Assembly (NCBI RefSeq): GCF_022179405.1 | Contig: NZ_BPQT01000040.1 | Location: 1 to 64,000, forward strand | Length of the DNA: 64,000 bases | Source of the DNA: Methylobacterium marchantiae | Lineage (GTDB): Bacteria > Pseudomonadota > Alphaproteobacteria > Rhizobiales > Beijerinckiaceae | Direction: 5' to 3' | Shown: positions 24,163 through 34,200 of the stretch, one piece after another | Numbering within the stretch: position 1 is the stretch's first letter | How the letters are laid out: each line of letters begins with the position of its first letter | Program-made: the position numbers and the translations under genes | The notes under the pieces: model-generated | Database searches by the model: none | The model's input: the letters and a program-made list of their open reading frames with translations, nothing else | What the model was told of the DNA's origin: nothing

Positions 24163-25263
24163 TCATGGACGGAGCCGCGTCGGGCCGCCGGCGGGGTCGC
24201 TCCAGGCGCGTGCCGACAGGCCGACGACGAGGCGTCCCGCCGCGGCGTCGCGCTCGCGAACGGTCACGGGGCCGAGGCCGAGGCCGGGGGCGTCCCGCAA
24301 GGCCCGCACGGTCCCGTCGAGGTCGGTGGTCCGCAGGGTCGCGGTCGCGCCCTCCGGTCCGAGATGCAGGGTCTCGGCGAAGGCGGCGCCGGGCAGCGCC
24401 CGGGCCAGGGCGGACCAGAGGACGGCCAGCGGCGGGCGGGACCCGCGCTCCGCCGCCAGAGCGCCGGCCAGGGCCTGGACCGGAGGCGCGAGCCGCGGCG
24501 GGGCGGCCCGGCGCGCATCGACGGTGGCGGTTTCCAGAGCGCCGAGGGTCGCCTCCTGGTGCGTGCGCAGCAGCCCGAAGGCCGCGAGCGCGAGGAGGCC
24601 GGAAAGGGCCAGGGCGGCGCCGTCGCCCCAGGTCACGCCCCGCAGCATGCGCGGGATCGGACGGCCGCCGCCGCTGAGGAGATCCACCGGCAGCGCCCGG
24701 TCCTCGGACGTCCCGACGCCGACCGTCGCCACCTGCAGCCCGGCCCGGGCCAGCACGGCCAGCACGGGATCGAGGCGCGCGCGCTTCAGGACGACGTGAC
24801 GGACCCGCAGGCCGGTCTCGTCCTCGCCCTCGACGAACCAGTCGGCATGGACACCGGCGACCCGGAAAGGCGTCGCCGCCTCGAGTTCCTGGGCCAGCAC
24901 CTCCCGCATCCGGGGCAGGGCGGCGGCCGGCAGGTGCAGGCTGCGCAGGAAACAGGCGGCCGGATCGACCAGGACCGAGACCGAAACGGCCTTGCGCCCC
25001 GTGCCGCGGATCGCGGCGAGACGCTCGGGCAAGTCGTCGATCTCCGCGGCGAGGGTGTAGCGTCGGGGCGGCTCGGCGCGCCGGTCCACCAGGACGAGGG
25101 CCTGGTCCGCGCCGGGGGGGCCGAGGTAAAAGGCGAGGTCGCTGCGGGCCGGCGCAGGGCGGCTCTCCGCGCCGACCACGCCGCCGAGCTCCGCCGCCCA
25201 CCAGGCCAGAGCCGCCTCGATCCTCTGGCCGGCCTCGGCGAGGCCGGCGACGTATCCGCTCAC
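24163..25263 (-). CDS. gspL: GspL-like type II secretion platform protein
   Basis: A 366-residue protein with a cytosolic actin-like domain (about 1-215, which would bind the GspE ATPase), a membrane helix near 228-243 (GAALALSGLLALAAFGLL), and a periplasmic PilN/GspL-like domain to the end. RMREVLAQELEAATPF resembles the conserved GspL/PilM motif. It is divergent from gspE across 134 bases and heads the gspL-M-C run. Confidence 0.78.
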   Translation of the reverse strand: MSGYVAGLAEAGQRIEAALAWWAAELGGVVGAESRPAPARSDLAFYLGPPGADQALVLVDRRAEPPRRYTLAAEIDDLPERLAAIRGTGRKAVSVSVLVDPAACFLRSLHLPAAALPRMREVLAQELEAATPFRVAGVHADWFVEGEDETGLRVRHVVLKRARLDPVLAVLARAGLQVATVGVGTSEDRALPVDLLSGGGRPIPRMLRGVTWGDGAALALSGLLALAAFGLLRTHQEATLGALETATVDARRAAPPRLAPPVQALAGALAAERGSRPPLAVLWSALARALPGAAFAETLHLGPEGATATLRTTDLDGTVRALRDAPGLGLGPVTVRERDAAAGRLVVGLSARAWSDPAGGPTRLRP

Positions 25264-25306
25264 GGGATTACTCCGGAATCGGCCGCGCGAAGCGGGGCGG
25301 CGAGAC

Positions 25307-25318
25307 GCAATCTTTACC
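25307..25318 (+). promoter_or_regulatory. Shared 12-base motif ahead of gspE
   Basis: GCAATCTTTACC occurs here, 80 bases before the gspE ATG, and again at 28391-28402, 47 bases before gspG. Both are followed by CCGGT within eight bases. An identical 12-mer before two genes of one system suggests a common promoter element or operator. Confidence 0.45.
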
Positions 25319-25397
25319 GTTCCGGTGGTTTCATTTGCCTTAAGTCGCGCAGGTCGTCGGCTCCCGCCTCAACCTGCCGTGGAACCGGACCTGCCGC

Positions 25398-27152
25398 ATG
25401 CTCTCGATCTGGGCCGCCAAGAGCCGTCCGCGCCGCCCGCGGCCCGACCGCCGTGCGCCGGAACGCGGCGGGACCGACGCCGCCCGCGACTTCCTCGACT
25501 ATCTGGTGCGGACCCAGGCCATCGACGCGGCAGGCTTCGATCAGGCGCTGGCCGCCCTCGACCGGCCGGGCCGGCGCCCCCTGCCGGTGCTGCTGACGGA
25601 GAGCGGCCTCCTGCACGAGGCAACCCTGGTGACGGCCTTGGCCGACGCCACCGGCCTCGGCTTCCTGCGCGAGGACGAGATCCCGACCCAGCCCGTGCTG
25701 CCCGAGGCCATCGACGGCGACTACGCCGCCAGGGCCCGGATCCTGCCCCTGTCCGACCGGGACGGGGAGCTCGCCGTCGCGGTCGTCGATCCCTTCGACG
25801 CCGAGACGCCGGCCGCGCTCGCCCACCTCACCGACCGGCGGGTCGCCCTGCGCCTCGTCGGCCCCGGCGCCTTCGAGCGGGCGCACCGGGCCGTCTACGG
25901 CGACAGCGAGGCCGAGGAGGCCGATGGCGCGGTCCTCGACGGCGACCTCGCCCGGCTTCAGGACGTGGCGAGCCAGGCCCCGATCGTGCGTCTCGCCGCG
26001 CGGCTGGTGCGCAAGGCCTTCGAGCTCTCCGCTTCGGACATCCACATCGAGGCCGAGGAGGCGGACGTCCGGGTGCGCTACCGGGTCGACGGCGTCCTCG
26101 TCGAATCCGAGCGGCTGGCCAAATCCGTCCAGCTCGCGCTCACCACCCGCATCAAGATCCTGGCCGGCCTCAACATCGCCGAGCGGCGCCTGCCCCAGGA
26201 CGGGCGCATGCAGGTGGCGGATCGCGGCCACGACATCGACCTGCGCATCTCGACCCTGCCCACCGCCCACGGCGAGAGCGTGGTGATGCGCGTGCTGGAC
26301 GGCTCGCGCCGGGTGGAGGACTTTTCCGGGCTCGGCTTCGACGAGGCCGCCATCGGCCAGATCGACGCGATGACGCGCCGGCCCAACGGGCTCGTCCTCG
26401 TCACCGGCCCCACCGGCAGCGGCAAGACCACGACGCTCTACGCCGCCCTGCGGCGGATCAACGGGACCCACCTCAAAGTGGTCACCGTCGAGGACCCGGT
26501 GGAGTACCGGATGCCGGGAGTGAACCAGGTCCAGGCCCATCCCGGCATCGGGCTCGACTTCGCCGCGGCGCTCCGCTCGATCCTGCGCCAGGACCCGGAC
26601 GTGGTCATGGTCGGCGAGATCCGCGACGCCGAGACCGCGCGCATCGCCGTGCAGGCCTCGCTCACCGGCCACCTCGTGATCTCGACCCTGCACACCAATT
26701 CGGCGCCCGCCACGGTGACGCGCCTCATCGACATGGGGGTCGAGCCCTTCCTCATCGCCGCGACCCTGAACGGCGTCGTCGCCCAGCGCCTGGTGCGCCG
26801 GGTCTGCGATGCCTGTGCGACCCTCGGCGAGGCGACTCCGCAAGAGCGCATCCGCCTCGGTCGCCCGATGGACGGATCGCCGTTGCGCCTGCGCCGGGCC
26901 TGCGGCTGTCCGGCCTGCAACGGCTCGGGGTATCGCGGGCGCAGCGTCGTCTCAGAGGTGATGACCCTCGACGCGGAGCTGCGCGCCATGATCTGCGCCG
27001 GCGCCGACGAGGGGACCCTCACCGCCCGCGCCCGGGCCGCCGGCATGGCGACCCTGGCCGAGACCGCCCGCGCCAAGGTGCTGGCCGGCGAGACCACCCT
27101 CGACGAGATCGGCCGGGTGTTCGAGGGCCAGATCTTCGAGGACATGGTCTGA
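25398..27152 (+). CDS. gspE: Type II secretion ATPase GspE
   Basis: A 584-residue cytosolic ATPase that powers pseudopilus assembly. An N-terminal GspE_N/MshEN-type domain spans about 30-170. The ATPase core has Walker A GPTGSGKTT at 337-345, the Asp box VVTVEDPVEY, Walker B (ILRQDPDVVMVGEIRD) and the His box TGHLVISTLHTN. A zinc-binding tetracysteine region (VCDAC ... CGCPAC) lies near 470-515, as in classical GspE. It overlaps gspF as TGATG. Confidence 0.97.
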   Translation: MLSIWAAKSRPRRPRPDRRAPERGGTDAARDFLDYLVRTQAIDAAGFDQALAALDRPGRRPLPVLLTESGLLHEATLVTALADATGLGFLREDEIPTQPVLPEAIDGDYAARARILPLSDRDGELAVAVVDPFDAETPAALAHLTDRRVALRLVGPGAFERAHRAVYGDSEAEEADGAVLDGDLARLQDVASQAPIVRLAARLVRKAFELSASDIHIEAEEADVRVRYRVDGVLVESERLAKSVQLALTTRIKILAGLNIAERRLPQDGRMQVADRGHDIDLRISTLPTAHGESVVMRVLDGSRRVEDFSGLGFDEAAIGQIDAMTRRPNGLVLVTGPTGSGKTTTLYAALRRINGTHLKVVTVEDPVEYRMPGVNQVQAHPGIGLDFAAALRSILRQDPDVVMVGEIRDAETARIAVQASLTGHLVISTLHTNSAPATVTRLIDMGVEPFLIAATLNGVVAQRLVRRVCDACATLGEATPQERIRLGRPMDGSPLRLRRACGCPACNGSGYRGRSVVSEVMTLDAELRAMICAGADEGTLTARARAAGMATLAETARAKVLAGETTLDEIGRVFEGQIFEDMV

Positions 27153-28366
27153 TGCCGGCCTTCAGCTACCGGGCCTACGATCCGGCCGGGCGGATGCGCG
27201 CCGGGCGGATCGAGGCGCGGGGGCGCGAGCGGGCGGTGGCGGACCTGCGCGCCGACGGCCTGCGGGTCTTCGCCATCGAGCCGGCGGCGGCCGGTGGCAT
27301 GCCGTTCTGGAAGCGCGACCTGTTCGGGCGCGACCGCGTCGACGACGGCGCCCGCATCGGATTCCTCAAGGAATTCGGGACCTTGCTCAGCGCCGGGCTC
27401 ACCGTCGACCAGGGACTGCGTCTGGTGCAGCGCCAGGCCTCGGCCGCGATGAAGCCCGTCCTCGGCGACCTGCTGGAACGGGTGGTGGCGGGCGCCTCCC
27501 TCTCGAAGGCGATGGCGGCGCATCCGGCGGCCTTCCCGCGCGACATGATCGACGCGATGCGTGCCGGCGAGGCCACCGGCACCCTGGTCGACGTGATCGC
27601 GAGCCTGACCGAATCGCTCGCCCGGCGCGACGCCGTGCGGCGCCACCTCTCCTCGGCGATGGTCTATCCCAGCCTGCTGATGCTGATGGCGCTCGGCACG
27701 GTGGCGATGGTGGTCGGAATCCTCGTGCCCGCCCTCGCGCCGATGTTCGAGGGCACCGGCCGGCCGCCGCCCTTCGCGATCCGCGCCGCCGGCGCCCTCG
27801 GCGACGGCCTCGCCGCCTGGTGGCCCCATCTCCTCGCAGGGACGGTCCTGCTGGCGATCCTTCTCATTCGGTCCTGGAGCAGGCCCGGCTTCGCGGCGGC
27901 GCGAAGCCGCTGGGCGCTGCGGCTCCCTCTCGTGCGCGAGATCGTCGTCGGGGCCGAGCTCGGCCGCCTCTGCCGGGTGATGGGCACGCTCCTGAACGCG
28001 CAGGTGCCGATTCCCGAGGCGGTGGCAGCGACGCGGCCCCTGGCGCGCAACCACCTGTTCCGGGCCGCCCTCGACCAGGCCGCCCGCCGCCTCACCGAGG
28101 GCGGCAGCCTCGCCTCCGGCCTCGCGCTGCTCCGGCCGCACGCGCCCTCCACCCTCAACCTCATCGCCAGCGGCGAGCAGGTGAACCGCCTCGGCCCGGT
28201 GCTGATCCACGCCGCCGAGATGCACGAGACCCGGACCCGGGAGCGCATCGACCGCCTGCTCGCCCTGCTCACCCCGCTCGTCACCGTGATCCTCGGCGGC
28301 CTGATCGGCGGCCTGATCATGTCGGTGATGGGCGCGATCCTGAGCGTCGGCGAACTGGCGCAGTGA
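27152..28366 (+). CDS. gspF: Type II secretion inner-membrane protein GspF
   Basis: A 404-residue platform protein with two GspF repeats, each with cytosolic helices (FLKEFGTLLSAGLTVDQGL near 70; LCRVMGTLLNAQVPIPEAV near 275), and three membrane helices (about 170-190, 222-240, 372-395). The start MPAFSYRAYDPAGR is typical. The ATG shares its A with the gspE stop. Confidence 0.96.
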   Translation: MPAFSYRAYDPAGRMRAGRIEARGRERAVADLRADGLRVFAIEPAAAGGMPFWKRDLFGRDRVDDGARIGFLKEFGTLLSAGLTVDQGLRLVQRQASAAMKPVLGDLLERVVAGASLSKAMAAHPAAFPRDMIDAMRAGEATGTLVDVIASLTESLARRDAVRRHLSSAMVYPSLLMLMALGTVAMVVGILVPALAPMFEGTGRPPPFAIRAAGALGDGLAAWWPHLLAGTVLLAILLIRSWSRPGFAAARSRWALRLPLVREIVVGAELGRLCRVMGTLLNAQVPIPEAVAATRPLARNHLFRAALDQAARRLTEGGSLASGLALLRPHAPSTLNLIASGEQVNRLGPVLIHAAEMHETRTRERIDRLLALLTPLVTVILGGLIGGLIMSVMGAILSVGELAQ

Positions 28367-28390
28367 CCTGCGGCAGTCCCGGCCGGGAAG

Positions 28391-28402
28391 GCAATCTTTA
28401 CC
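28391..28402 (+). promoter_or_regulatory. Shared 12-base motif ahead of gspG
   Basis: Second copy of GCAATCTTTACC, in the 82-base gap between gspF and gspG. The pseudopilins are needed in excess over the ATPase, so a separate promoter here would make sense. Inference from the repeat and position. Confidence 0.45.
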
Positions 28403-28448
28403 CGCCGGTCCTAGACTCCCGCCTGAACGACGACGGAGTCCAGGGCCC

Positions 28449-28889
28449 ATGAGCGATACGCGAGCGGCAGCGCCGGCAGCACCAGGGGAGGAGGGCTTCT
28501 CCCTGGTCGAGCTGCTCGTGGTCCTGGCGATCATCGGCATGATCGCCACCATGGTGACGCCGCAGGTGCTCGGCTATCTCGGCCGGGCCAAGGGCGATTC
28601 CGCCAAGGTGCAGGCCAAGAACATCGCCCGCTCGGTGGAGCTCTACTACCTTGATGCCGGCAGCTATCCCAATCCGCGCCAGGGTCTCGCCGCCCTGGTC
28701 GCGCCGCCCGGCGGCGTCAACTGGCAGGGTCCCTACGTGCGCGACGCCAAGGGCCTGACCGACCCCTGGGGGCGGCCCTACCTCTACCGCAGTCCGGGGC
28801 CCTCCGGCACCCCCTTCGAAGTCTACACCCTCGGCCGCGACGGCCAGCCCGGCGGCACCGGCGAGGATGCCGACGCGTCGAGCAACTGA
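28449..28889 (+). CDS. gspG: Major pseudopilin GspG
   Basis: A 146-residue prepilin. The class III leader ends in G and is followed by FSLVELLVVLAIIGMIAT, with cleavage before Phe17 and the essential Glu at +5. The C-terminal calcium-binding loop region (TDPWGRPYLYRSPG ... YTLGRDGQPGGTGEDADA) is the classic GspG ending. It is translated before gspH with a TGATG overlap. Confidence 0.97.
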   Translation: MSDTRAAAPAAPGEEGFSLVELLVVLAIIGMIATMVTPQVLGYLGRAKGDSAKVQAKNIARSVELYYLDAGSYPNPRQGLAALVAPPGGVNWQGPYVRDAKGLTDPWGRPYLYRSPGPSGTPFEVYTLGRDGQPGGTGEDADASSN

Positions 28890-29350
28890 TGGCGTGCCGC
28901 CTCCGGCGCCGCTTCGAGGCGGACGGCTTCAGCCTCGTGGAGATGCTGGTGGTGCTGGCGATCCTGGCCCTGGCCGCCGTCTCGGCCGGCCCCGCCCTCG
29001 ACGCCGTGCTGCCGGCCCGCCGCCTGGAGCGCACCGCCGAGACCCTTCGGGCGGAGATCGACCTCCTGCGCGGCGAGGCCGTGCGTACCGGCCGGACGAC
29101 GCGCCTCGCCTTCGAGCCCTCCGCAAACCGCTTCCTCAGTTCCCGCCCCGGCGCGGCGCCGATCCCGGTGGGAGCTTCCGTCCGGGTCGACGTCCCGCGC
29201 GGCAGGCACGATGCGCCGGGCGAGATCCGCTTCCGGTCCGACGGCAGCGCCAGCGGCGGTCGCATCACCCTCGCGCGGGGCAGGGCAGGGCAGATCCTCG
29301 TGGTCGGCACCCTGGTCGGTCTCGCCCACCGGGTGGAGGCCGCGCCGTGA
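28889..29350 (+). CDS. gspH: Minor pseudopilin GspH
   Basis: A 153-residue prepilin with a short basic leader and FSLVEMLVVLAILAL after the cleavage Gly (about residue 13). The rest is a small beta-rich head (TTRLAFEPSANRFLS). Glu at +5 is present. It overlaps gspG by one base and gspI by four. Confidence 0.9.
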   Translation: MACRLRRRFEADGFSLVEMLVVLAILALAAVSAGPALDAVLPARRLERTAETLRAEIDLLRGEAVRTGRTTRLAFEPSANRFLSSRPGAAPIPVGASVRVDVPRGRHDAPGEIRFRSDGSASGGRITLARGRAGQILVVGTLVGLAHRVEAAP

Positions 29351-29772
29351 GCGCCCGCGCCGAGGTCCGGGGCCGCCGGGAGACCCGGAAGACCCAAGAG
29401 ACCCAAGAGGATCAGGAGGGCTTCACCCTGGTGGAGGTGCTGGTGGCCTTCGCCCTCGTGGCCCTCGGCCTGATGATGGCCCTTCAGATCGGCGGCGGCA
29501 CGAGCGCGGGCCTCGGCCGCCTCGCGGCCGCGGAGATCGTCGCCGACGAGGCGGAGGGGATCGTCGCCCTGCGCACCGCCACCGGCCTGCGCGCCGGCCT
29601 GGAGCAGGGCACCTTCTCCAACGGCGAGCCCTGGACCCTGAGCGTCACCGATGTCGGCCCGGGCCTCGGCTGGCCGCGGCTGCCGCCCCTGTGGCGGGTG
29701 CGCCTGACCCGCGGCGGCCCGGAGGGGCGGCCCGTCTACGTCACCCTGGTGGCGGGGGGCTACGGTGGCTGA
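29347..29772 (+). CDS. gspI: Minor pseudopilin GspI
   Basis: A 141-residue prepilin. GTG start 29347 overlaps the gspH stop as GTGA. A long basic leader (RRETRKTQETQEDQEG) precedes FTLVEVLVAFALVALGLM, with Glu at +5. The head ends in a strand with VYVTLVAGGY. Length and order match GspI. Confidence 0.9.
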   Translation: MSARAEVRGRRETRKTQETQEDQEGFTLVEVLVAFALVALGLMMALQIGGGTSAGLGRLAAAEIVADEAEGIVALRTATGLRAGLEQGTFSNGEPWTLSVTDVGPGLGWPRLPPLWRVRLTRGGPEGRPVYVTLVAGGYGG

Positions 29773-30385
29773 GCCCGCACCCGACCCCGAAGCCGGCGAC
29801 TGCGCGGGCTTCACCCTGGTGGAGATGCTGGTCGCCCTCGCCCTGGCGGCGCTGATCGGGGTGATGCTGGCCCAGGCCCTGTCGCTCACCGGCACCATCG
29901 CCGGGGTCTCGGCGCGCTTCGCCGGCGCGGAGGAGGTCCAGGCGGTGCGCGACCACCTGCGCCGCACCCTCGGCGATCTCGCCGGGCGCCGTCCCGACGG
30001 CACCCTGCCGCCCTTCGCCGGAGGCTCCGACGGCCTCTCCGGGCTCCTCGCGGCCAACCGCGACGTGGAGCGCGACGCCGAGCAGCGCCTCGACCTGCGG
30101 GCCGTGCCGGGTGCGGCCGGCCTCGACCTCGTGGAGGGGCGAGGGCCCGCCCAGGCCCTCGCCACCGACGCGGGCACGCCGATGCCGGAGCGCCTGCTCG
30201 GGGGGCTCGCGCGGCTGGAGCTGCGCTACTTCGGCAGCCCGGCCCCGCGCCAGCCGCCGCAATGGCTCGCCGGCTGGTCCCGCCGGGACGCGGCCCCGGC
30301 CCTCGTGGAGATCCGCATCGACTTTCCCGCGTCCGACCGGCGACGGTGGGCGCCGCTCCTGATCCCGGTGGCGGTGCGGCCGTGA
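29765..30385 (+). CDS. gspJ: Minor pseudopilin GspJ
   Basis: A 206-residue prepilin, GTG start at 29765 overlapping gspI by eight bases. The leader ends ...CAG before FTLVEMLVALALAALIGVM with Glu at +5. The larger beta head (LARLELRYFGSP, DAAPALVEIRIDFP) fits GspJ. It overlaps the gspK remnant by four bases. Confidence 0.9.
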   Translation: MAEPAPDPEAGDCAGFTLVEMLVALALAALIGVMLAQALSLTGTIAGVSARFAGAEEVQAVRDHLRRTLGDLAGRRPDGTLPPFAGGSDGLSGLLAANRDVERDAEQRLDLRAVPGAAGLDLVEGRGPAQALATDAGTPMPERLLGGLARLELRYFGSPAPRQPPQWLAGWSRRDAAPALVEIRIDFPASDRRRWAPLLIPVAVRP

Positions 30386-30501
30386 GGATTCGGCGGCCGA
30401 TCCCGCCCGGCCGGGACGGGCAAGCGGGCTTCGTGCTCCCGGTGATCCTCGTGGTGGTCTCGGCGGCGGCCCGCATAGCGGCGGCCTTCGGCCCGGACTG
30501 A
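30382..30501 (+). pseudogene. Truncated GspK pseudopilin remnant
   Basis: GTG at 30382 overlaps the gspJ stop as GTGA, the position where gspK belongs. It reads a basic leader, then GFVLPVILVVVSAAARIAAA, and stops at codon 40. GspK is normally about 300 residues with a large head. Just after the stop, another frame (about 30512-30560) reads IAARAFTIAGRA, which looks like the C-terminal end of a GspK. The simplest view is a large internal deletion with a frameshift. Either the system lacks its tip protein or another gene supplies it. Confidence 0.65.
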
Positions 30502-30569
30502 TCCGGCGCTGTGTCGATCCGATCGCGGCGCGGGCGTTCACCATCGCGGGCCGGGCCGAACCGGGGGCG

Positions 30570-31055
30570 TCACAGATCCGGCCGCAGCAACTGGGCGCCG
30601 TGCAGGCCGAGGGCGAGGAAGGGCCCGAAGGGAAGCCGCGTCCTCATCCCGACCGGGTGGCCGGCGAGGCGCATCGCCCCCAGTGCGCCGAGGGCGGACA
30701 GGCTGGCGACGAGGATCATCAGGGGGAGTTGCGCGAGGCCGATCCAGGGCATCGCGGCGGCGATGAGCTTCACGTCGCCGAATCCCAGGCCGGTGCGGCC
30801 CCGGAGCCTGCCATAGGCGGCGCGCAGGCCGGCGAACAGCAGGTAGGCGAGGGCGGATTCCGCCAGCGCCAGCCCGATCGCGACCGGGATCGCGCCGCCG
30901 GGGGCCTGGACGGCCAGCACGCAGAGCCCGAGGCCGAACAGCGCCCCGTTCAGGGCGTTCGGGATGATGTGGCGGCGCAGATCGATCAGGGCGATCGGCA
31001 CGGTCAGCGGCAGGGCGAGCAGCACGGTCAGGAGCGCCGGGATGTGAGCCACCAT
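30570..31055 (-). CDS. Prepilin peptidase, A24 domain only
   Basis: A 161-residue membrane aspartyl protease with several helices. The catalytic aspartates lie in LIDLRRHIIPN (about 28) and GFGDVKL (about 92), the FTFH/prepilin peptidase signature. It lacks the N-terminal methylase half of classical GspO/PilD, like the CpaA/TadV type. It should cleave the Gsp pseudopilins encoded upstream. ATG 31055 lies almost on a GGGAGG; the GTG one codon later has better spacing and is possible. Confidence 0.88.
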   Translation of the reverse strand: MVAHIPALLTVLLALPLTVPIALIDLRRHIIPNALNGALFGLGLCVLAVQAPGGAIPVAIGLALAESALAYLLFAGLRAAYGRLRGRTGLGFGDVKLIAAAMPWIGLAQLPLMILVASLSALGALGAMRLAGHPVGMRTRLPFGPFLALGLHGAQLLRPDL

Positions 31056-31222
31056 ACCTCCCGCTCCGGATCCCGCCCCACGCGCCGCCTCGCCGGGCGG
31101 ATCACACACAATCGCCTGCCGGACAAGGCGGGTTCGGACTCACGACCGGAACGGGACGAGCCGGCCGGATGTGCTCCGGCCGGCCCTGGTCTCTTCCGCC
31201 CCGCTCGCGGCGCGTGCCGGCG

Positions 31223-34200
31223 TCACCAGCGATAGATCTTGCCGTCGAAGCCGATGACGAGGAGCCGTTGGGCGTTCGGTGCCGCCACGGCGTTCCCGGC
31301 CGAGTTGGGCATCAGGCTCCAGGCCTCGACGGCATTGTCGCCAGTCTTTCGCCAGATCGCTTTGTTGCCCAGGTTCACCGCTACGACGCCGCCATCCGAG
31401 CTCGCTGCGATGTCCAGGGCATCCCGGCCGACACGGGTCCAGCCGCTGACGCCGTCGCTGCGGTAGATGTTGTTGTCGAGGCCGATCGTCCAGAAGCTCC
31501 GGCCGTTCATCGCCACGACCTTCTGGGCGGCTCCGGGCAGTTGACGCCAGTTGCCCTGCACGTCGTCGGTGGGTTTGAGCCAGATCTCCTTGTTGCGGTT
31601 CACGACGACGACGGTGCCGTCGGAGGCCGCCGAGATCGTGACGACGTTGACGCTGGGGATCGCGGTCCATTGCGCGCCGTCGAAGCGATAGACCACGTCG
31701 TCGAGGCCGACGCCGTAGATGCTGTTGGCCTTGACCACGGCCACGTCCTTCATCTGGCCGGGCAGGTTCCGCCAGGCGCCCTCGCCCTGATAGAGCCAGA
31801 CCTTGCCGTCGTTCCGGCTGAGCGCAACCGTCGTCCCGTCGGCGGCGGTGGCGATCCGGCTCACCTCGACGCCGATCTCCTTCCAGGCTCCGGTCGTCGC
31901 AACCGTGAAGGGAGAGAGACCGGTCGAGACCGAGCCCGTCGTGCCCCCGGTTCCGCCGGTGCCCATCCCGCCGGTGCCGCCGTCGAGCGGCGGTGCGGCG
32001 CAGAAGGAACCGTCCTGCTTGAACTGGTCGCTGCCGTCAAACTTGGTGAGGTAGAGATTGAAGTTCTGGTGCCGGAGGTAGTAGCCGGGCCAGTCGATGG
32101 ACTCGTAGGAGGCGCAGGCTCCCGTGTTGCAGCCGCAGGTGCCAGCCAGGGCAGCGCGCGGGGTGAAGGTGCTGCCCTGCTTGAACAGCGCACTGTTGTC
32201 GCTCGTCTGCTGCCAGATCCGGAAGTTCTGGTGGCGCAGGTACTGGGTCGCGTTGAGGCTGGAGACGAACGAGACGCCCTGTCCGGCCAGGCCGGGGACC
32301 TGTCGGAAGGTGGCCTGCTGCCGGTCGGCCGTGCTCGCCGGGGCGATCAGGTTGACCGCGCCGTTGACGTTCGTGAGGTAAGCCACCGGATAGTTGCTCG
32401 CCTGGAGGCTGACCGGCGTGCCGGCGCCGACCGTGCCCATCCCGCCCGTCCCGCCCGTCCCGCCGGTGTCCATCCCTCCGGTGCCCAGTCCGCCAGTGCC
32501 GCCAGTGCCGCCCGTCCCGCCGGTGCCGCCTGTCGTTGGGCCAGGGTTCGTGGTGGAGGTGCCGACTCCCGTGGGGGCGGCGACGTTGGCGCCGAGCGCC
32601 ACGATCACGCCCGGCGAGGGCACGCCCTTCGCGTCGATGGCGACGAGCTGGTAGTAGCCGGGGGGCGCGAGGTTGCCCGAGGCAGGCGTCTGCAGGGTGA
32701 CGAGGGTGCCGGCCTGCGTGAAGGTCAGCGGCACGCGGCGTTGGCCGCTGTTGAAGCTGTGCGTGACCTGGGCGAGGCCGATCAGCACCACCTGCGACAG
32801 GCCGTTCTGCGAGGTCAGCTCGATCTGCATCGACTGGGCGTGGGCGAGCTTGACGCTGCTCAGGCTGACGATCTGGGGCCGGGGCGCCAGGGCGGCCTTC
32901 CCGTTCACGGTGACGAACAGGTAGGGCGGATAGTAGAACTCGGCGTTGAGGTTGGCGACCGGGCCGGGGGCGCCGCCGCCGGAGACCAGCACCGTGCCGT
33001 TCTGCATCAGGGCGGCGGTGGAGTGGTAGCCCCGGTAGACCGCGTTGGGGGCGGCCAGGGTCCAGGCGTTGGTCCTCGGGTCCCAGAGTTCGGTGGCCAG
33101 GACGGTGTTCCAGCCGGCGGTATCGTTGAACAGGCTGCCGCCGGTCACCGCGACCGTTCCGGTGGGCAGGACGGTGGCGTTGGCCCAGGACCGGCCGAAG
33201 CGCATCGGGGGCGCCTCGGCGAGGACCGGGACGCCGCCGTTGATGTCGACCAGCGTGGCGCGGCTGCTGGAGAGGAAGCCGTTGCCGTTGTCGTAGCCGT
33301 TGCCGCCGACCTGCAGGATCTTGCCCGGCTCGTACATGACCGCGGTCGAGACCGGGCCGACATTGGGCGCATCGGCCGCCGAGGCGGCGTTCCGCTGCGG
33401 CTCCTTGAACGGCAACGTCCCCACCGTACCGTTCCCGTTCGGATCGAGGTACCACATCCGCTCGGAGCTGATGCCGAAGACCCAGCCGTTCGGGGCGACC
33501 CAGGCGCGCGGGTACCAGAACCGGTTGAAGTCGGGCCCGAACGCCTCGCGGCTGTTGGCGCCGAACAGGCTGACCCACTTCGCCCCGTCGTAGAGTTCCG
33601 GGGTCATGCCGGTCATCAGGCCGGCGGCGATGCTGCCCTGCGGGTTGGCCCAGCCACCCTGGTACGGGTACGAGCCGCCCATGATCAGCGGCCGGCCGTC
33701 GGCAAGGGAGATCATCGTCGAGTAGTAGCGGTCGTTGGCCATCCGGGCCGTCAGGGCGGTGGCGTAGGCGCCGGTGGGGTTGAGGACGGCGCTGCCCTTG
33801 TCGACGCCGCCGTCGAAGATGCCGCCGGCCACCAGCAGGGACCCGTCGGCGAGGAAGGACGTCGCGGCGCAGAAGCTGTTGATGAGGCCCGGCTCCTGGA
33901 AGCTGACATGGGCGCCGTCGACAGGCCCTTTCGAGGGGTCCCAGATGTCGAAGGTGCGGCCGTTCTGCGTGCCCGGGTCGCCGATCGGCGTGCCGAAGGT
34001 CAGCAGCTTGCCGGTGGGCAGCAGGTTCATGTGGATGGCGTTGAGGGGCCAGGGCTTCACGCCCGACCACATGCCCTGAGTGGGCGCCGTGTCGGGGATC
34101 GCCAGATTGGCGAGGATCGGATCGGCCACCGGCGTGGCGACCACGGCGAGCTGCGCGGCTGCCGCCGGCGAGGCCGCGAGCGCGGCCGGGGTCAGGAACG

